From an uncultured Bacteroidota bacterium (lineage in GTDB: Bacteria > Bacteroidota > Bacteroidia > Bacteroidales > P3): DNA of 64,000 nucleotides. This document shows, one piece after another, positions 1 through 8,962 of the stretch. Position 1 is the first letter of the stretch; every line of letters begins with the position of its first letter. Under the pieces are notes generated by a model that was given only the letters and a program-made list of their open reading frames with translations, was not told the DNA's origin and ran no database searches. Both the position numbers and the translations under genes were made by a program. The DNA lies in NCBI GenBank assembly GCA_902774395.1, contig CACYIK010000011.1, positions 1 through 64,000 of the forward strand. Reading direction: 5' to 3'.

Positions 1-1630
<1,630 letters not shown>

Positions 1631-1633
1631 AAT

Positions 1634-2161
1634 CTATGTTATTTGTAGTTTATAATCCTTTACATTGTTGACCACCCAGTCAATATACGACTTGTCTGAC
1701 TCAATTACCTCTCGCAAGGTTTTTCCCTTGTATTTTCCAAAAGGCATTGTATCGTCGAGTTGGATTATTTTCAGCGTCGGGTGAGGGTCTCCTGTCTGAC
1801 GATATGTGCTGTAGCAAAAGTCCTTTGCATCCTGATACTTTTCTACTTCCTCCTTAGGCATTCCTGGAATATCTATCAAGCACCACTCGCCACAACCTGC
1901 GCAAGGAATAGTATCTCTGCCTCCAAAATACTCATTCTGCATTTCTTCGTTTCTTTCTCCATTATAAAGCAGATAGCCCCATGCGTACCCGTATTTCCCT
2001 TTTGGAAAAATGCGAGTAACCATATAGGTGATTCCCTCTTGGCTATAGCGGTATTCCACATTGTTGGACCCTTTAAGTCCCCATGGTGAACGTTTCACTT
2101 GGAACGGAACACGTTTGCCTATTTCGTAGTATATGTTAAATATGTTATCTTTAGGATACAT
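1634..2161 (-). CDS. hypothetical protein with C-terminal DUF3820/exonuclease-X-like module
   Basis: 175-residue protein of unknown overall function. The C-terminal 40 residues (DTMPFGKYKGKTLREVIES, then SYIDWVVNN) match the small module known as DUF3820 or quorum-sensing-regulated virulence factor-like, also found at the C-terminus of some RNase-T/exonuclease-X type nucleases. The catalytic exonuclease domain itself is not present. The central part carries CAGCGEWCLIDIPG, with three closely spaced cysteines that could bind a metal. No signal peptide. Sits between an exported protein (3 bp away) and a KilA-N protein (4 bp away) in a tight minus-strand array. AT-rich, probably accessory DNA. 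The role is not inferable beyond the C-terminal match. Confidence 0.7.
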   Translation of the reverse strand: MYPKDNIFNIYYEIGKRVPFQVKRSPWGLKGSNNVEYRYSQEGITYMVTRIFPKGKYGYAWGYLLYNGERNEEMQNEYFGGRDTIPCAGCGEWCLIDIPGMPKEEVEKYQDAKDFCYSTYRQTGDPHPTLKIIQLDDTMPFGKYKGKTLREVIESDKSYIDWVVNNVKDYKLQIT

Positions 2162-2165
2162 AGTT

Positions 2166-2972
2166 TTATTTCAGCAGTTTCCTATTTCCCACTTCTTCCA
2201 GCACGGTCATTTGCTGGATAGCTATCTTGTTCAGTTTATGTAGGCGGTCGCGTTGCGGGATGCCCTCGTTGATGAACACCGCGTTCAAGTTTTCCATGTT
2301 AGAGAGGCAGATGAGTTGGTTAATCGTGGCATAGTCGCGCATATTGCCTTTCTTACCGGGATTGGCCTCGCGCCATTCCTTGGCGGTCATCCCGAAAAGA
2401 GCCACATTCAAGACATCCGCTTCCTCGGCATAGATAAGCGAGCTGTGGTAAGCATCCACCTCGTCGGGTACAAGGTTCGCCCGCACAGCATCGGTGTGTA
2501 TATGGTAGTTGATTTTCGACAGCTCCCTCTTCGCCGACCAGCCAATCGCCTTCTGCTCCTCCTCCTTCAGCCGCTGGAATTCCTTGACGATAAAAATCTT
2601 GAATTCAGGGCTTATCCACATGGCAAACTCGAAGGCAATATCTTTGTGGGCGTATGTTCCTCCGTAGCGTCCCGCTTTTGCCTGAAGGCTGATGGCGTTG
2701 GTGCGGGATACAAATTCTTTGACACTTATCTTGAAACTGTTCAGGCCCGCCTGATTTCTAATTGTGGCGAATTCGCCATAATTAAAACCGGGGTTGTACA
2801 CCTTCTCCCAGATACCGATATACTCAAGCGTGTTGCGGTTGCGCAGCCAGTCGGTGACAAAGAAATCTCCATCCTTGGCCTGCAGCATATCGGTGAGGCA
2901 GATATAATCCTCCTCGCCACGCTTGATGACGGTAATGGGAGTGTCTTGTACTATAAGTGTCTGCTTTGCCAT
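2166..2972 (-). CDS. KilA-N domain DNA-binding protein
   Basis: 268 residues. The N-terminal part (DYICLTDMLQAKDGDFFVTDWLRNRNTLEYIGIWE, then YGGTYAHKDIAFEFAMWISPEFKIFIVKEFQRL) is a typical KilA-N domain, a DNA-binding fold of phage and large-DNA-virus antirepressors that is also common on Bacteroidota chromosomes. The C-terminal part is a helical extension ending MTVLEEVGNRKLLK. A near-copy of that tail survives just upstream at 2992-3036, so this locus has undergone duplication or replacement. Neighbour of an ORF6N protein, another antirepressor-type family. A regulatory or phage-defence/antirepression role is inferred from family only. Confidence 0.85.
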   Translation of the reverse strand: MAKQTLIVQDTPITVIKRGEEDYICLTDMLQAKDGDFFVTDWLRNRNTLEYIGIWEKVYNPGFNYGEFATIRNQAGLNSFKISVKEFVSRTNAISLQAKAGRYGGTYAHKDIAFEFAMWISPEFKIFIVKEFQRLKEEEQKAIGWSAKRELSKINYHIHTDAVRANLVPDEVDAYHSSLIYAEEADVLNVALFGMTAKEWREANPGKKGNMRDYATINQLICLSNMENLNAVFINEGIPQRDRLHKLNKIAIQQMTVLEEVGNRKLLK

Positions 2973-2991
2973 TGTTTATTTTTTTTGTATT

Positions 2992-3036
2992 TTATTTCAA
3001 CCGTTTCCTATCTTCCACTTCTTCCAGTACAATCAT
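2992..3036 (-). pseudogene. remnant of a second KilA-N gene 3' end
   Basis: Read on the minus strand this 45-base stretch encodes MIVLEEVEDRKRLK followed by a stop. It is almost identical to the last 14 residues of the neighbouring KilA-N protein (MTVLEEVGNRKLLK), with matching DNA around it. The piece starts within the stop region of the ORF6N gene. The likely history is recombination that exchanged or deleted an adjacent antirepressor-type gene while leaving its last codons. It is too short to be functional. Confidence 0.65.
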
Positions 3037-3707
3037 CTATTGTCTTGTTTAAACCCAATCCGTTTACGTTGTGTTGAGGGCTTCTCGCGCAGTTGGTCGA
3101 GGGCGTCATTGAGGGCGCTTATCTGCACGGCCATCTCCATATTGTTCTCGTTTTGCTCGTGGAGAATCTCATCCACACGGGCATTGAGCGAATCGACTTT
3201 ATGCGACAACTGCTCCACCTTCAGGTTGGTGTCTTGCCAAGCACTCACAGCGTGACGTATCGCCACAAACGCTCGCATAATATTGATGTTGACCTGTATT
3301 GCCGTCTCCGACCGCAGCACGGAACTTAGCATTGCAATACCAAGCTCGGTAAAAACATATGGGGTATACCTAACACCACCTCTACCGTCTTTTGAGGTCA
3401 CAAATTGTGACCTCAAAACATCACGAGAATCATTATCTTCCTCATCTTCAGTACTCAATGGTACTGTTTTTGAGGTCACAAATTGTGACCTCAAAAATTC
3501 CCATTCGCTGTTGTCCATGCGAAACATAAAGTCTTCAGGGAAACGCTCAATGTTGCGTTTGACCGCTTGGTTCAAGACTTTAGTCTCCACGTTGTACAGC
3601 TCCGCCAGGTCGCGGTCGAGCATCACACGTTGCCCTCGAACCTCATAGATGCGGTTCTTGATGACCTCAATGTCGTTTAACCCTTTTATGGCAACTTCGT
3701 TGCTCAT
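3033..3707 (-). CDS. ORF6N domain-containing protein
   Basis: 224 residues. Residues about 10-60 (IYEVRGQRVMLDRDLAELY, then VKRNIERFPEDFMFRM) are the ORF6N domain, a DNA-binding module of phage antirepressor-like proteins, followed by the usual YTPYVFTELGIAMLSSVLRS segment and a C-terminal coiled coil (KVEQLSHKVDSLNARVDEIL). Inside the gene the short block LRSQFVTSK is present twice, separated by an acidic linker, and each DNA copy is a perfect palindrome (see repeats at 3390 and 3467). The start is set by ATG at 3707, about 75 bp below a good promoter at 3783-3813. First gene of the minus-strand array. Probably regulatory; targets unknown. Confidence 0.85.
   Translation of the reverse strand: MSNEVAIKGLNDIEVIKNRIYEVRGQRVMLDRDLAELYNVETKVLNQAVKRNIERFPEDFMFRMDNSEWEFLRSQFVTSKTVPLSTEDEEDNDSRDVLRSQFVTSKDGRGGVRYTPYVFTELGIAMLSSVLRSETAIQVNINIMRAFVAIRHAVSAWQDTNLKVEQLSHKVDSLNARVDEILHEQNENNMEMAVQISALNDALDQLREKPSTQRKRIGFKQDNR
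3390..3418. repeat. perfect 29-bp palindrome inside ORF6N gene, copy 1
   Basis: Arm TTTTGAGGTCACAA, a single central A at 3404, then the exact reverse complement. On the coding strand it gives LRSQFVTSK. The second copy is at 3467-3497. Could act as a DNA-binding site for a dimeric regulator, possibly the ORF6N protein itself, or be a by-product of duplicating a conserved protein motif. Confidence 0.9.
3467..3497. repeat. perfect 31-bp palindrome inside ORF6N gene, copy 2
   Basis: Same palindrome as copy 1, extended by one base pair on each arm (arm TTTTTGAGGTCACAA, centre 3482). The centres of the two copies are 78 bp apart, a multiple of three, so both encode the same LRSQFVTSK block in frame. 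Confidence 0.9.
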
Positions 3708-3782
3708 TTATTCCTGTCGGTTGTACTTCTTTTATTTGACAATCAAACCACTGCGCTATAATTGATATAGCACGCGAGGGTA

Positions 3783-3813
3783 CAAATATAGTAAATTTTG
3801 CCGATATGGCAAA
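3783..3813 (-). promoter_or_regulatory. promoter of the ORF6N/KilA-N array
   Basis: On the minus strand: TTTG (3813-3810), 19 bp, TATATTTG (3790-3783), matching the Bacteroidota primary sigma consensus. Divergent from the promoter at 3839-3870. Confidence 0.65.
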
Positions 3814-3816
3814 ATT
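3794..3816. promoter_or_regulatory. inverted repeat overlapping the ORF6N -33 box (candidate operator)
   Basis: Perfect 9-bp arms (AATTTTGCC and its complement) around a 5-base spacer GATAT. It covers the -33 element of the minus-strand promoter and lies 23 bp before the -33 of the divergent plus-strand promoter, a position suited to a shared operator. The binding protein is unknown. Confidence 0.5.
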
Positions 3817-3838
3817 AATTTTTCGTTTCAAAATTTAA

Positions 3839-3870
3839 TTTGGCAGTTCCAGAAAAAGTTCGTACCTTTG
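3839..3870 (+). promoter_or_regulatory. promoter upstream of DUF6266 gene
   Basis: TTTG (3839-3842), 20 bp, TACCTTTG (3863-3870): an almost ideal Bacteroidota promoter. The leader between it and the ATG at 4008 contains a tandem tract of a TCTCTACCTCT-like unit (about 3905-3955), a family seen again at about 61765-61815. Confidence 0.75.
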
Positions 3871-4007
3871 CATCTCGAAAGAAAAAAGTACTCATCCGCT
3901 TCCTATTCTCTCTACCTCTTCTCTACCTCTTCTCTACCTTTTCTCTACCTCTTCAATACCTAAATCGTAGACAGAATGTAGACATAACATATAGAAAAAC
4001 TATCGAT

Positions 4008-4694
4008 ATGAGCAAGAACATCAATGGAATCATGGGGCCGCAGGTGGGCAAGATTGGCACCGTCGTCGGCTATGTGGCCAACGGTAAGATGATTTACCGC
4101 GCCTACCAAAGGAATGTCAAGAACCCGCAGACCCCCGCGCAGCAGGCGCACCGCTTCAAGCTGAAGACCCTCTCGCAGGCCTCCAAGGACCTCGAGCGTA
4201 TGCTGGGCTATAGCCTGCTGGGCGCCGGTATCGAGATTCATACCACGGCGCGCAATGCTTTCATCAAACTCAACATGCAGAGCTTCGTCACCGACCCCGA
4301 GCTGGCGCTCGACTACGACCGTCTCGTCGTCGCCCAGGGGCGGCTGGCGGGTGTCGTCATCACCAACGAGGGACCTCTGGAAACGGGTTTCGGCTACCGG
4401 CTGCGGTTCTCGGCCGAGGTGCCGGGAGGCAACCTGCGTACCGACATGCTGGTCGCCGCCCTGTGGTGTCCCGACCTGCGCGAGGCGGTGGAAGTGAACG
4501 GCTTCCTCACGGCGGGCGCCTTCGTCGCCGATGTGGCGCTTCGCGAGACGTGGCGCGGCCACGATATCCACGTCTATGCCGCGATGGTCAACACCCTCAA
4601 CGAACCCACCTGGCTACCCTCGCGCTACTACGACGGCAACCGTCAGCTCCAGCCCCACGAGACCTCGAACACCGCCCACCTGAAGATAGCGTAG
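4008..4694 (+). CDS. DUF6266 family protein
   Basis: 228 residues. The N-terminus MSKNINGIMGPQVGKIGTVVGY, then RNVKNPQTPAQQAHRFKLKTL, is the conserved signature of DUF6266, a family almost restricted to Bacteroidota and of unknown function. No signal peptide or membrane segment. ATG at 4008 is chosen because the conserved motif begins there; the open frame extends back to 3840, but that part is simple repeat (TCTCTACC-type) overlapping the promoter. Monocistronic: own promoter at 3839-3870 and another promoter directly downstream at 4705. Confidence 0.85.
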   Translation: MSKNINGIMGPQVGKIGTVVGYVANGKMIYRAYQRNVKNPQTPAQQAHRFKLKTLSQASKDLERMLGYSLLGAGIEIHTTARNAFIKLNMQSFVTDPELALDYDRLVVAQGRLAGVVITNEGPLETGFGYRLRFSAEVPGGNLRTDMLVAALWCPDLREAVEVNGFLTAGAFVADVALRETWRGHDIHVYAAMVNTLNEPTWLPSRYYDGNRQLQPHETSNTAHLKIA

Positions 4695-4704
4695 CTACCA
4701 CCGA

Positions 4705-4736
4705 TTTATGCTGTTCCAGAAAAAAACGTAGTTTTG
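4705..4736 (+). promoter_or_regulatory. promoter upstream of four-helix-bundle gene
   Basis: TTTA (4705-4708), 20 bp, TAGTTTTG (4729-4736). The first box deviates from TTTG by one base. The following ATG is at 4762. Confidence 0.5.
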
Positions 4737-4761
4737 CAGTTGCTAAAAGGGAGCAAAAGAT

Positions 4762-5427
4762 ATGACTACCACCGAGAAGAAATACCAGATTCTGAAGCGT
4801 CAGATGCCGTGGAGGAATGCTTTTTACTATCAAAAAAGCGAGGTGCTGTACCAACTGACATATGTTTTTTGCCAACGGTTTCTGCCTGCTCACGGAGACC
4901 GTACGGTGGATCAGATGGTACAGGCTGCCCGCAGTGGTAAGCAGAATATCATCGAGGGAACCGAGGATGGCGAGACCTCAACCGAGATGCATGTGAAGTT
5001 GCTGAATGTGGCTCGCTCGTCGCTGCAGGAGTTGCGCGAGGACTACCGCGACTATCTTTCTTCACGTATGTTGCCCGTTTGGGAACCTTCGCACCCCAGG
5101 TATCAGAGCATGCAGGAATTCTGCAAGGAGCATAACAAGATGGAGGATTATCAAGCATTCTTCCAGAAATGGACCGACGAGGAGATGGCCAATACGGCGC
5201 TGACACTCTGCTACCAGACTGACGCGATGCTCAACAAGACGCTGCTGCGCATGGAGAAAGAGTTTGTGGAGCATGGAGGCATCAAAGAGCGCATGCATCA
5301 GGCCCGCACCAACTATCGCAAGGCGCAAGATGAAGAATTGGCCAGCCTCCGGCAGGAAGTGCCCGCCCTGCGGGCGGAGGTGGCGCGCCTGAGAGCGCTG
5401 CTTGAAGAGAACGGAATTAAGTATTAG
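4762..5427 (+). CDS. four helix bundle suffix domain-containing protein
   Basis: 221 residues. It resembles the family in which a four-helix-bundle domain related to proteins encoded in 23S rRNA intervening sequences is followed by a suffix domain: LYQLTYVFCQRFLP, then VDQMVQAARSGKQNIIEGTEDGETSTEMHVKLLNVARSSLQELREDYRDYL. The C-terminus is a short coiled coil rich in leucine and glutamate (LRQEVPALRAEVARLRALLEEN). The biochemical role of this family is unknown; nucleic-acid binding is sometimes suggested. A second, shorter member is encoded at 28797-29180. No rRNA gene is nearby, so it is a free-standing gene. Confidence 0.85.
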   Translation: MTTTEKKYQILKRQMPWRNAFYYQKSEVLYQLTYVFCQRFLPAHGDRTVDQMVQAARSGKQNIIEGTEDGETSTEMHVKLLNVARSSLQELREDYRDYLSSRMLPVWEPSHPRYQSMQEFCKEHNKMEDYQAFFQKWTDEEMANTALTLCYQTDAMLNKTLLRMEKEFVEHGGIKERMHQARTNYRKAQDEELASLRQEVPALRAEVARLRALLEENGIKY

Positions 5428-5476
5428 AGATAGTAGCTATAGAAACTATAGTGACTATAGAAATTATAGCCACTAA
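5428..5476. repeat. short degenerate repeat tract (CTATAG unit)
   Basis: Between the stop of the four-helix-bundle gene and the thioesterase start, units like AGAAACTATAGTGACTATAG repeat about four times with period near 9-10 bp. One of many such tracts in the window. Confidence 0.65.
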
Positions 5477-5486
5477 AAAAAGAACA

Positions 5487-5909
5487 ATGAAACAACCAAT
5501 GAATATTCAGGAAATATTGAACACTACCGACCGCTTTGCGGCTGGGGCCGGCTGCCGGGTGACCGAGGTGGACGCGACGCATGCGGTGGCGGAGATGGCG
5601 GTGACGAAGGAGCACTTGAACGCCGGCGGCGTGTGCCAGGGTGGGGCGCTGTTCACGCTGGCAGACCTCGCGATGGCGGCACTGATGAATCATCAGGGGA
5701 ACCTGACCTTCGGCATCAGCAGCAACGTGATGTTCCTCTCGAGCGCCATGAAGGGTGACTGCCTGCGGGCGGAAGCCGTCCCCGTTAACGACCACCGTAG
5801 GATTCCCTCCGTCGAAGTCCGGGTCACGAACCAAGACGGCCGCCTCATCTGCCATGTGACGGGCATGGGATACCGAAAGGAAATTTCATTTCCTGGAGTT
5901 AAAAGTTAA
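5487..5909 (+). CDS. PaaI-type hotdog-fold acyl-CoA thioesterase
   Basis: 140 residues from the ATG at 5487; upstream in-frame codons lie in a repeat tract. The sequence has the hotdog signature: NAGGVCQGGALFTLADLAMAAL (helix with the catalytic Asp in the LADLA context), SSNVMFLSSAMKGDCLRAEA and a terminal strand ICHVTGMGYRK. The PaaI/YdiI group hydrolyses acyl-CoA or phenylacetyl-CoA thioesters in the cytoplasm; the exact substrate cannot be told from sequence. It precedes a Nudix gene by 22 bp on the same strand, so the two may be co-transcribed housecleaning enzymes. Confidence 0.85.
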   Translation: MKQPMNIQEILNTTDRFAAGAGCRVTEVDATHAVAEMAVTKEHLNAGGVCQGGALFTLADLAMAALMNHQGNLTFGISSNVMFLSSAMKGDCLRAEAVPVNDHRRIPSVEVRVTNQDGRLICHVTGMGYRKEISFPGVKS

Positions 5910-5931
5910 GAGATAATAGTTAATAGTGAAC

Positions 5932-6318
5932 ATGAAAGAGATTGAAGTGGTAGCGGCAATCATCCGCAGGGAGGGGCGTATCTTCGCCACGCAGCGGGGA
6001 TACGGCGAGTGGAAGGACTGGTGGGAGTTCCCGGGCGGTAAGATGGAGGCTGGCGAGACGCCCGAGGAGGCGTTGCGCCGCGAGATTCGCGAGGAACTGT
6101 CGACGGAGATAAGCGTCGACGAGTTTTTCTGCACCGTGGAGTACGACTACCCGAAGTTCCACCTCACGATGCACTGCTACCTCTGCTCGCTGCTCAGCGA
6201 CGCCCTCCACCTCAACGAGCACGAGGCCGCCCGCTGGCTCTCCCCCGACGCCCTCGACACCGTCCGCTGGCTCCCCGCCGACGAGTCGATAATCAATAAA
6301 TTGAAAGGTGATTTATGA
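5932..6318 (+). CDS. Nudix hydrolase, MutT/8-oxo-dGTP diphosphatase type
   Basis: 128 residues. A complete Nudix box is visible (GKMEAGETPEEALRREIREE), preceded by VVAAIIRREGRIFATQRGYG and WWEFPGGK, the arrangement of MutT-like pyrophosphohydrolases that cleanse oxidised nucleotides or of the related (d)CTP pyrophosphatases. Length is typical. ATG at 5932 preferred over GTG at 5926. The stop is immediately followed by a tandem ATGAATT repeat tract. Confidence 0.85.
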   Translation: MKEIEVVAAIIRREGRIFATQRGYGEWKDWWEFPGGKMEAGETPEEALRREIREELSTEISVDEFFCTVEYDYPKFHLTMHCYLCSLLSDALHLNEHEAARWLSPDALDTVRWLPADESIINKLKGDL

Positions 6319-6360
6319 ATTATGAATTATGAATTATGAATTATGAATTATGATTTATGA
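6314..6360. repeat. tandem ATGAATT repeat
   Basis: About six head-to-tail copies of the heptamer ATGAATT between the Nudix and TSCPD genes. The sequence is rich in in-frame stop codons on the plus strand. Belongs to the window-wide class of short tracts with 7-11 bp units. Confidence 0.85.
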
Positions 6361-6379
6361 GTAGTGAAAATTGAAGATT

Positions 6380-6634
6380 ATGAAGCATATACAATACCCC
6401 ACCCAAGGCACCTGCTCGTTGCTCATCGACGTGACGGCCGACGACAACGACATCATTCAGCAGGTATCGTTTCTCGGCGGCTGCAACGGCAACCTCCAGG
6501 GCATCTGCCGCCTCGTCACCGGCCAGAAAATCGACGACGTAATCGCCAAACTCCGCGGCATCCGCTGCGGCGACAAACCTACCTCCTGTCCCGACCAGCT
6601 CTGCTGCGCGTTGGAGCAGCTAAAGAATAAATGA
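6380..6634 (+). CDS. stand-alone TSCPD domain protein (TIGR03905 type)
   Basis: 84 residues. The TSCPD domain normally closes B12-dependent ribonucleotide reductases and is named for its TSCPD signature, here in KPTSCPDQLCCAL; other family hallmarks are GTCSLLIDV, SFLGGCNGNLQGIC and I.GIRCG. Conserved cysteines suggest metal binding. As a free-standing protein its role is unknown. Notably, this window also encodes a class II reductase (33618-36200) whose own C-terminus is a short Cys-rich tail rather than an obvious TSCPD domain. ATG at 6380 gives the usual family length. Confidence 0.85.
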   Translation: MKHIQYPTQGTCSLLIDVTADDNDIIQQVSFLGGCNGNLQGICRLVTGQKIDDVIAKLRGIRCGDKPTSCPDQLCCALEQLKNK

Positions 6635-6664
6635 CTTATAGCACTTCTCTAGCTATAAATTTTG

Positions 6665-8203
6665 TTATCTCCCCCAACTGTCGCGGTCGAGGGAACGGTA
6701 GGTGATGGCTTCTCTTAAGTGGTCGGGGTTGATATCAGGTGCTGCTTCGAGGTCGGCGATGGTACGGGCGACACGGAGGATGCGGTCGTAGGCGCGGGCG
6801 CTGAGGCCGAGGCGGTTCATGGCCTGCTCCATGATGGTGCGGCATTCGTCGGTGAGGACACAGTACTGGCGGGTGAGTTTGCTGCCCATCTGGGCGTTGC
6901 AATGCACCCCGGGGGTGTTGGCAAAACGAGCCGTCTGTATGGCGCGGGCGGCGACGACACGCTCCCTTATCGCGGCGCTGCTCTCGGCTTTCTCCTCCTT
7001 GTTCAGTTGGCTGACAGGTACCGGCGTCACCTCGATATGAATGTCTATGCGGTCCATCAGGGGTCCGCTGACCTTGTTGAGATAGCGCTTGACGGCGCCT
7101 GGAGGACAGGTGCAGGGGATGGTGGGGTGGTTGTAGTAGCCGCAGGGACAGGGGTTCATGGCGGCGATAAGCATGAAGGCGGCGGGGTAGTCGATGGTCA
7201 TCTTGGCTCTCGAGATGGTCACGCGGCGCTCCTCCATAGGTTGTCTAAGTACCTCTAACACAGTTCTCTTAAACTCGGGAAGCTCGTCGAGAAAGAGCAC
7301 TCCATTGTGTGCGAGGCTGATTTCGCCAGGCTTCGGGTTGGTGCCGCCACCCACCAAGGCAACGTCCGAGATGGTGTGGTGCGGGGCACGGAAGGGACGT
7401 ACCGCTATCAGCGCATCCTCCTTGCGCATCAGGCCTGCCACCGAGTGTATCTGGGTGGTCTCCAAAGACTCGCTAAGCGTCAGCGGCGGCAGGATGCCCG
7501 GCATTCTTTTGGCCAGCATGGTTTTGCCGCTGCCCGGAGGACCTATCATGATGGCGTTGTGGCCGCCGGCGGCGGCAATCTCGAGGCAACGCTTCACGGT
7601 GAGCTGTCCCTTGACGTCGGCGAAGTCGTATTCGTAGTTGTTCAACGAACGGGCGAACTCGGCGCGGGTGTCCATCACCGTCTGCTCGATGGTGCCCTCG
7701 CCGTTGAGGAAGTCGGCCACCTCCTTGAGACTGGTGGCGCCGTAAACCTCCAGGTTGTTGACGATGGCGGCTTCGCGGGCATTCTCCGCAGGGACGATGA
7801 TGCCTTTGTATTGTTGTTTGCGGGCTTCGATGGCGATGGGCAGCACTCCCTTGATGGGACGCAAGGTGCCGTCCAGTCCCAGCTCACCCATGATGACATA
7901 GTGCTCCATCTCGTCGGCTTTCACCATCCCGAGGGCCCCCAGCACCCCGATGGCAATGGTGAGGTCGTAAGCGGTGCCCTCTTTTTTCAAATCTGCGGGA
8001 GCAAGGTTCACAACGATACGCATGCCGGGTATGCGGAAGCCGCTCTCCTCGAAGGCCGACGAGATGCGCTGGGCGCTCTCCTTTACGGCGTTGTCGGGCA
8101 GACCCACCATGAAGAAGCCTACGCCATCGCCGGTAGTCACCTCCACGGTGACGGTCAGCGCGTTCACGCCAAGAATGGCGCTACCGTAAGTCTTGACTAA
8201 CAT
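6665..8203 (-). CDS. comM: YifB/ComM family Mg-chelatase-like AAA+ ATPase
   Basis: 512 residues from ATG at 8203. N-terminal Lon-protease-like fold domain (VEVTTGDGVGFFMVGLPDNAVKESAQRI), Mg-chelatase AAA+ core with Walker A GPPGSGKTML near residue 220, Walker B VLFLDELPEF and the sensor region, and a C-terminal Mg_chelatase_C domain (CVLTDECRTIMEQAMNRLGLSARAYDRILRVARTIADLE). ComM is a hexameric helicase that promotes branch migration during natural transformation in proteobacteria; in Bacteroidota the role is probably also recombination. CPCGYYNHPTIPCTC is the family's cysteine cluster. An in-frame extension upstream (to 8269) is repeat DNA and not taken as coding. Confidence 0.9.
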   Translation of the reverse strand: MLVKTYGSAILGVNALTVTVEVTTGDGVGFFMVGLPDNAVKESAQRISSAFEESGFRIPGMRIVVNLAPADLKKEGTAYDLTIAIGVLGALGMVKADEMEHYVIMGELGLDGTLRPIKGVLPIAIEARKQQYKGIIVPAENAREAAIVNNLEVYGATSLKEVADFLNGEGTIEQTVMDTRAEFARSLNNYEYDFADVKGQLTVKRCLEIAAAGGHNAIMIGPPGSGKTMLAKRMPGILPPLTLSESLETTQIHSVAGLMRKEDALIAVRPFRAPHHTISDVALVGGGTNPKPGEISLAHNGVLFLDELPEFKRTVLEVLRQPMEERRVTISRAKMTIDYPAAFMLIAAMNPCPCGYYNHPTIPCTCPPGAVKRYLNKVSGPLMDRIDIHIEVTPVPVSQLNKEEKAESSAAIRERVVAARAIQTARFANTPGVHCNAQMGSKLTRQYCVLTDECRTIMEQAMNRLGLSARAYDRILRVARTIADLEAAPDINPDHLREAITYRSLDRDSWGR

Positions 8204-8206
8204 AAT

Positions 8207-8296
8207 GAGAATGTTTGAATGTCTGATTGCTTGAATGTTTGAGTACTGACGCGTCAGCCACTCACGCAATCAAGCAATAACACAATCACGCAATGG
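8207..8296. repeat. short degenerate repeat tract (TTGAATGT/TTGATTGC unit)
   Basis: Intergenic region between comM and sodB consisting of octamer-like units (GAATGTTTGAATGTCTGATTG, then the inverse complement CAATCAAGCAATAACACAATCA). The two halves are partly complementary around CTGACGCGTCAG, so it could fold as a hairpin. The same unit family occurs at 13368-13400, 13441-13500, 14938-14985 and 40437-40458. Confidence 0.65.
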
Positions 8297-8890
8297 TTAT
8301 AATCGGTTTTCGATTATAGCCCAGTCGACAATCTGCCAGAGGGCGGCGAGGTAGTCGGCGCGGCGGTTCTGGTAGTCGAGGTAGTAGGCGTGCTCCCACA
8401 CGTCGAAGGTCAGCAGGGGCTGCAGACCCATGGTGACGGGATTCTCGGCATTCTTCTGCTGGGTGATGACCAGCTTGCCTTGGGCATCGGCCGAGAGCCA
8501 CACCCAGCCGCTGCCGAACAGCGTGGCGCCCTTCTGCTCAAACTCCTTCTTGAAAGCCTCCACCGAGCCAAAGTCGCGCTCCAAGAGGCCTTTCATCTTT
8601 TCGCTCATGGCTTTCGGCGAGTTGCTGAACTGCTCGAAGTACATCGCGTGGTTCAGCACCTGTCCGGCGTTATTGAAGAGACCTCCCTCTGCTTTGCGAA
8701 TCACTTCGCTCAGCGGCAGGTTTTCCAGTCCGCTGCCGGGCAGCATCTTGTTGAGGTTGTCCACATAGGCTTTCAGGTGCTTCCCGTGGTGGAACGAGAG
8801 CGTCTCCTTGCTGATGATGGTGCCCAGTGCATCGTAAGGCAGTGTGGGCATCTGGAACATTCCGTTAATGGGCGTCAGGTCTTTGCTCAT
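8297..8890 (-). CDS. sodB: superoxide dismutase, Fe/Mn type
   Basis: 197 residues. Metal ligands are in their standard contexts: H34 (LSFHHGKHLKAYV), H81 (NHAMYFEQF), D163 and H167 (DVWEHAYYLDY). The enzyme dismutates superoxide in the cytoplasm and is the usual oxygen-stress defence of anaerobic Bacteroidales; several members of this group accept either iron or manganese, so metal choice is left open. Length and both alpha-hairpin and alpha/beta domains are complete. Own promoter at 8963-8994. Confidence 0.95.
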   Translation of the reverse strand: MSKDLTPINGMFQMPTLPYDALGTIISKETLSFHHGKHLKAYVDNLNKMLPGSGLENLPLSEVIRKAEGGLFNNAGQVLNHAMYFEQFSNSPKAMSEKMKGLLERDFGSVEAFKKEFEQKGATLFGSGWVWLSADAQGKLVITQQKNAENPVTMGLQPLLTFDVWEHAYYLDYQNRRADYLAALWQIVDWAIIENRL

Positions 8891-8962
8891 AGTATTTGTT
8901 TTATTTAGAAGGTATTCGCGACCTTCGGTTCATAATCCTTATTTTTAATGTTTAACTGGGTG

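Noticed and set aside
6300..6375. CRISPR array suggested by short repeated units
   Set aside because: Units are head-to-tail without unique spacers, and no cas genes occur in the window. The same holds for the other tracts.
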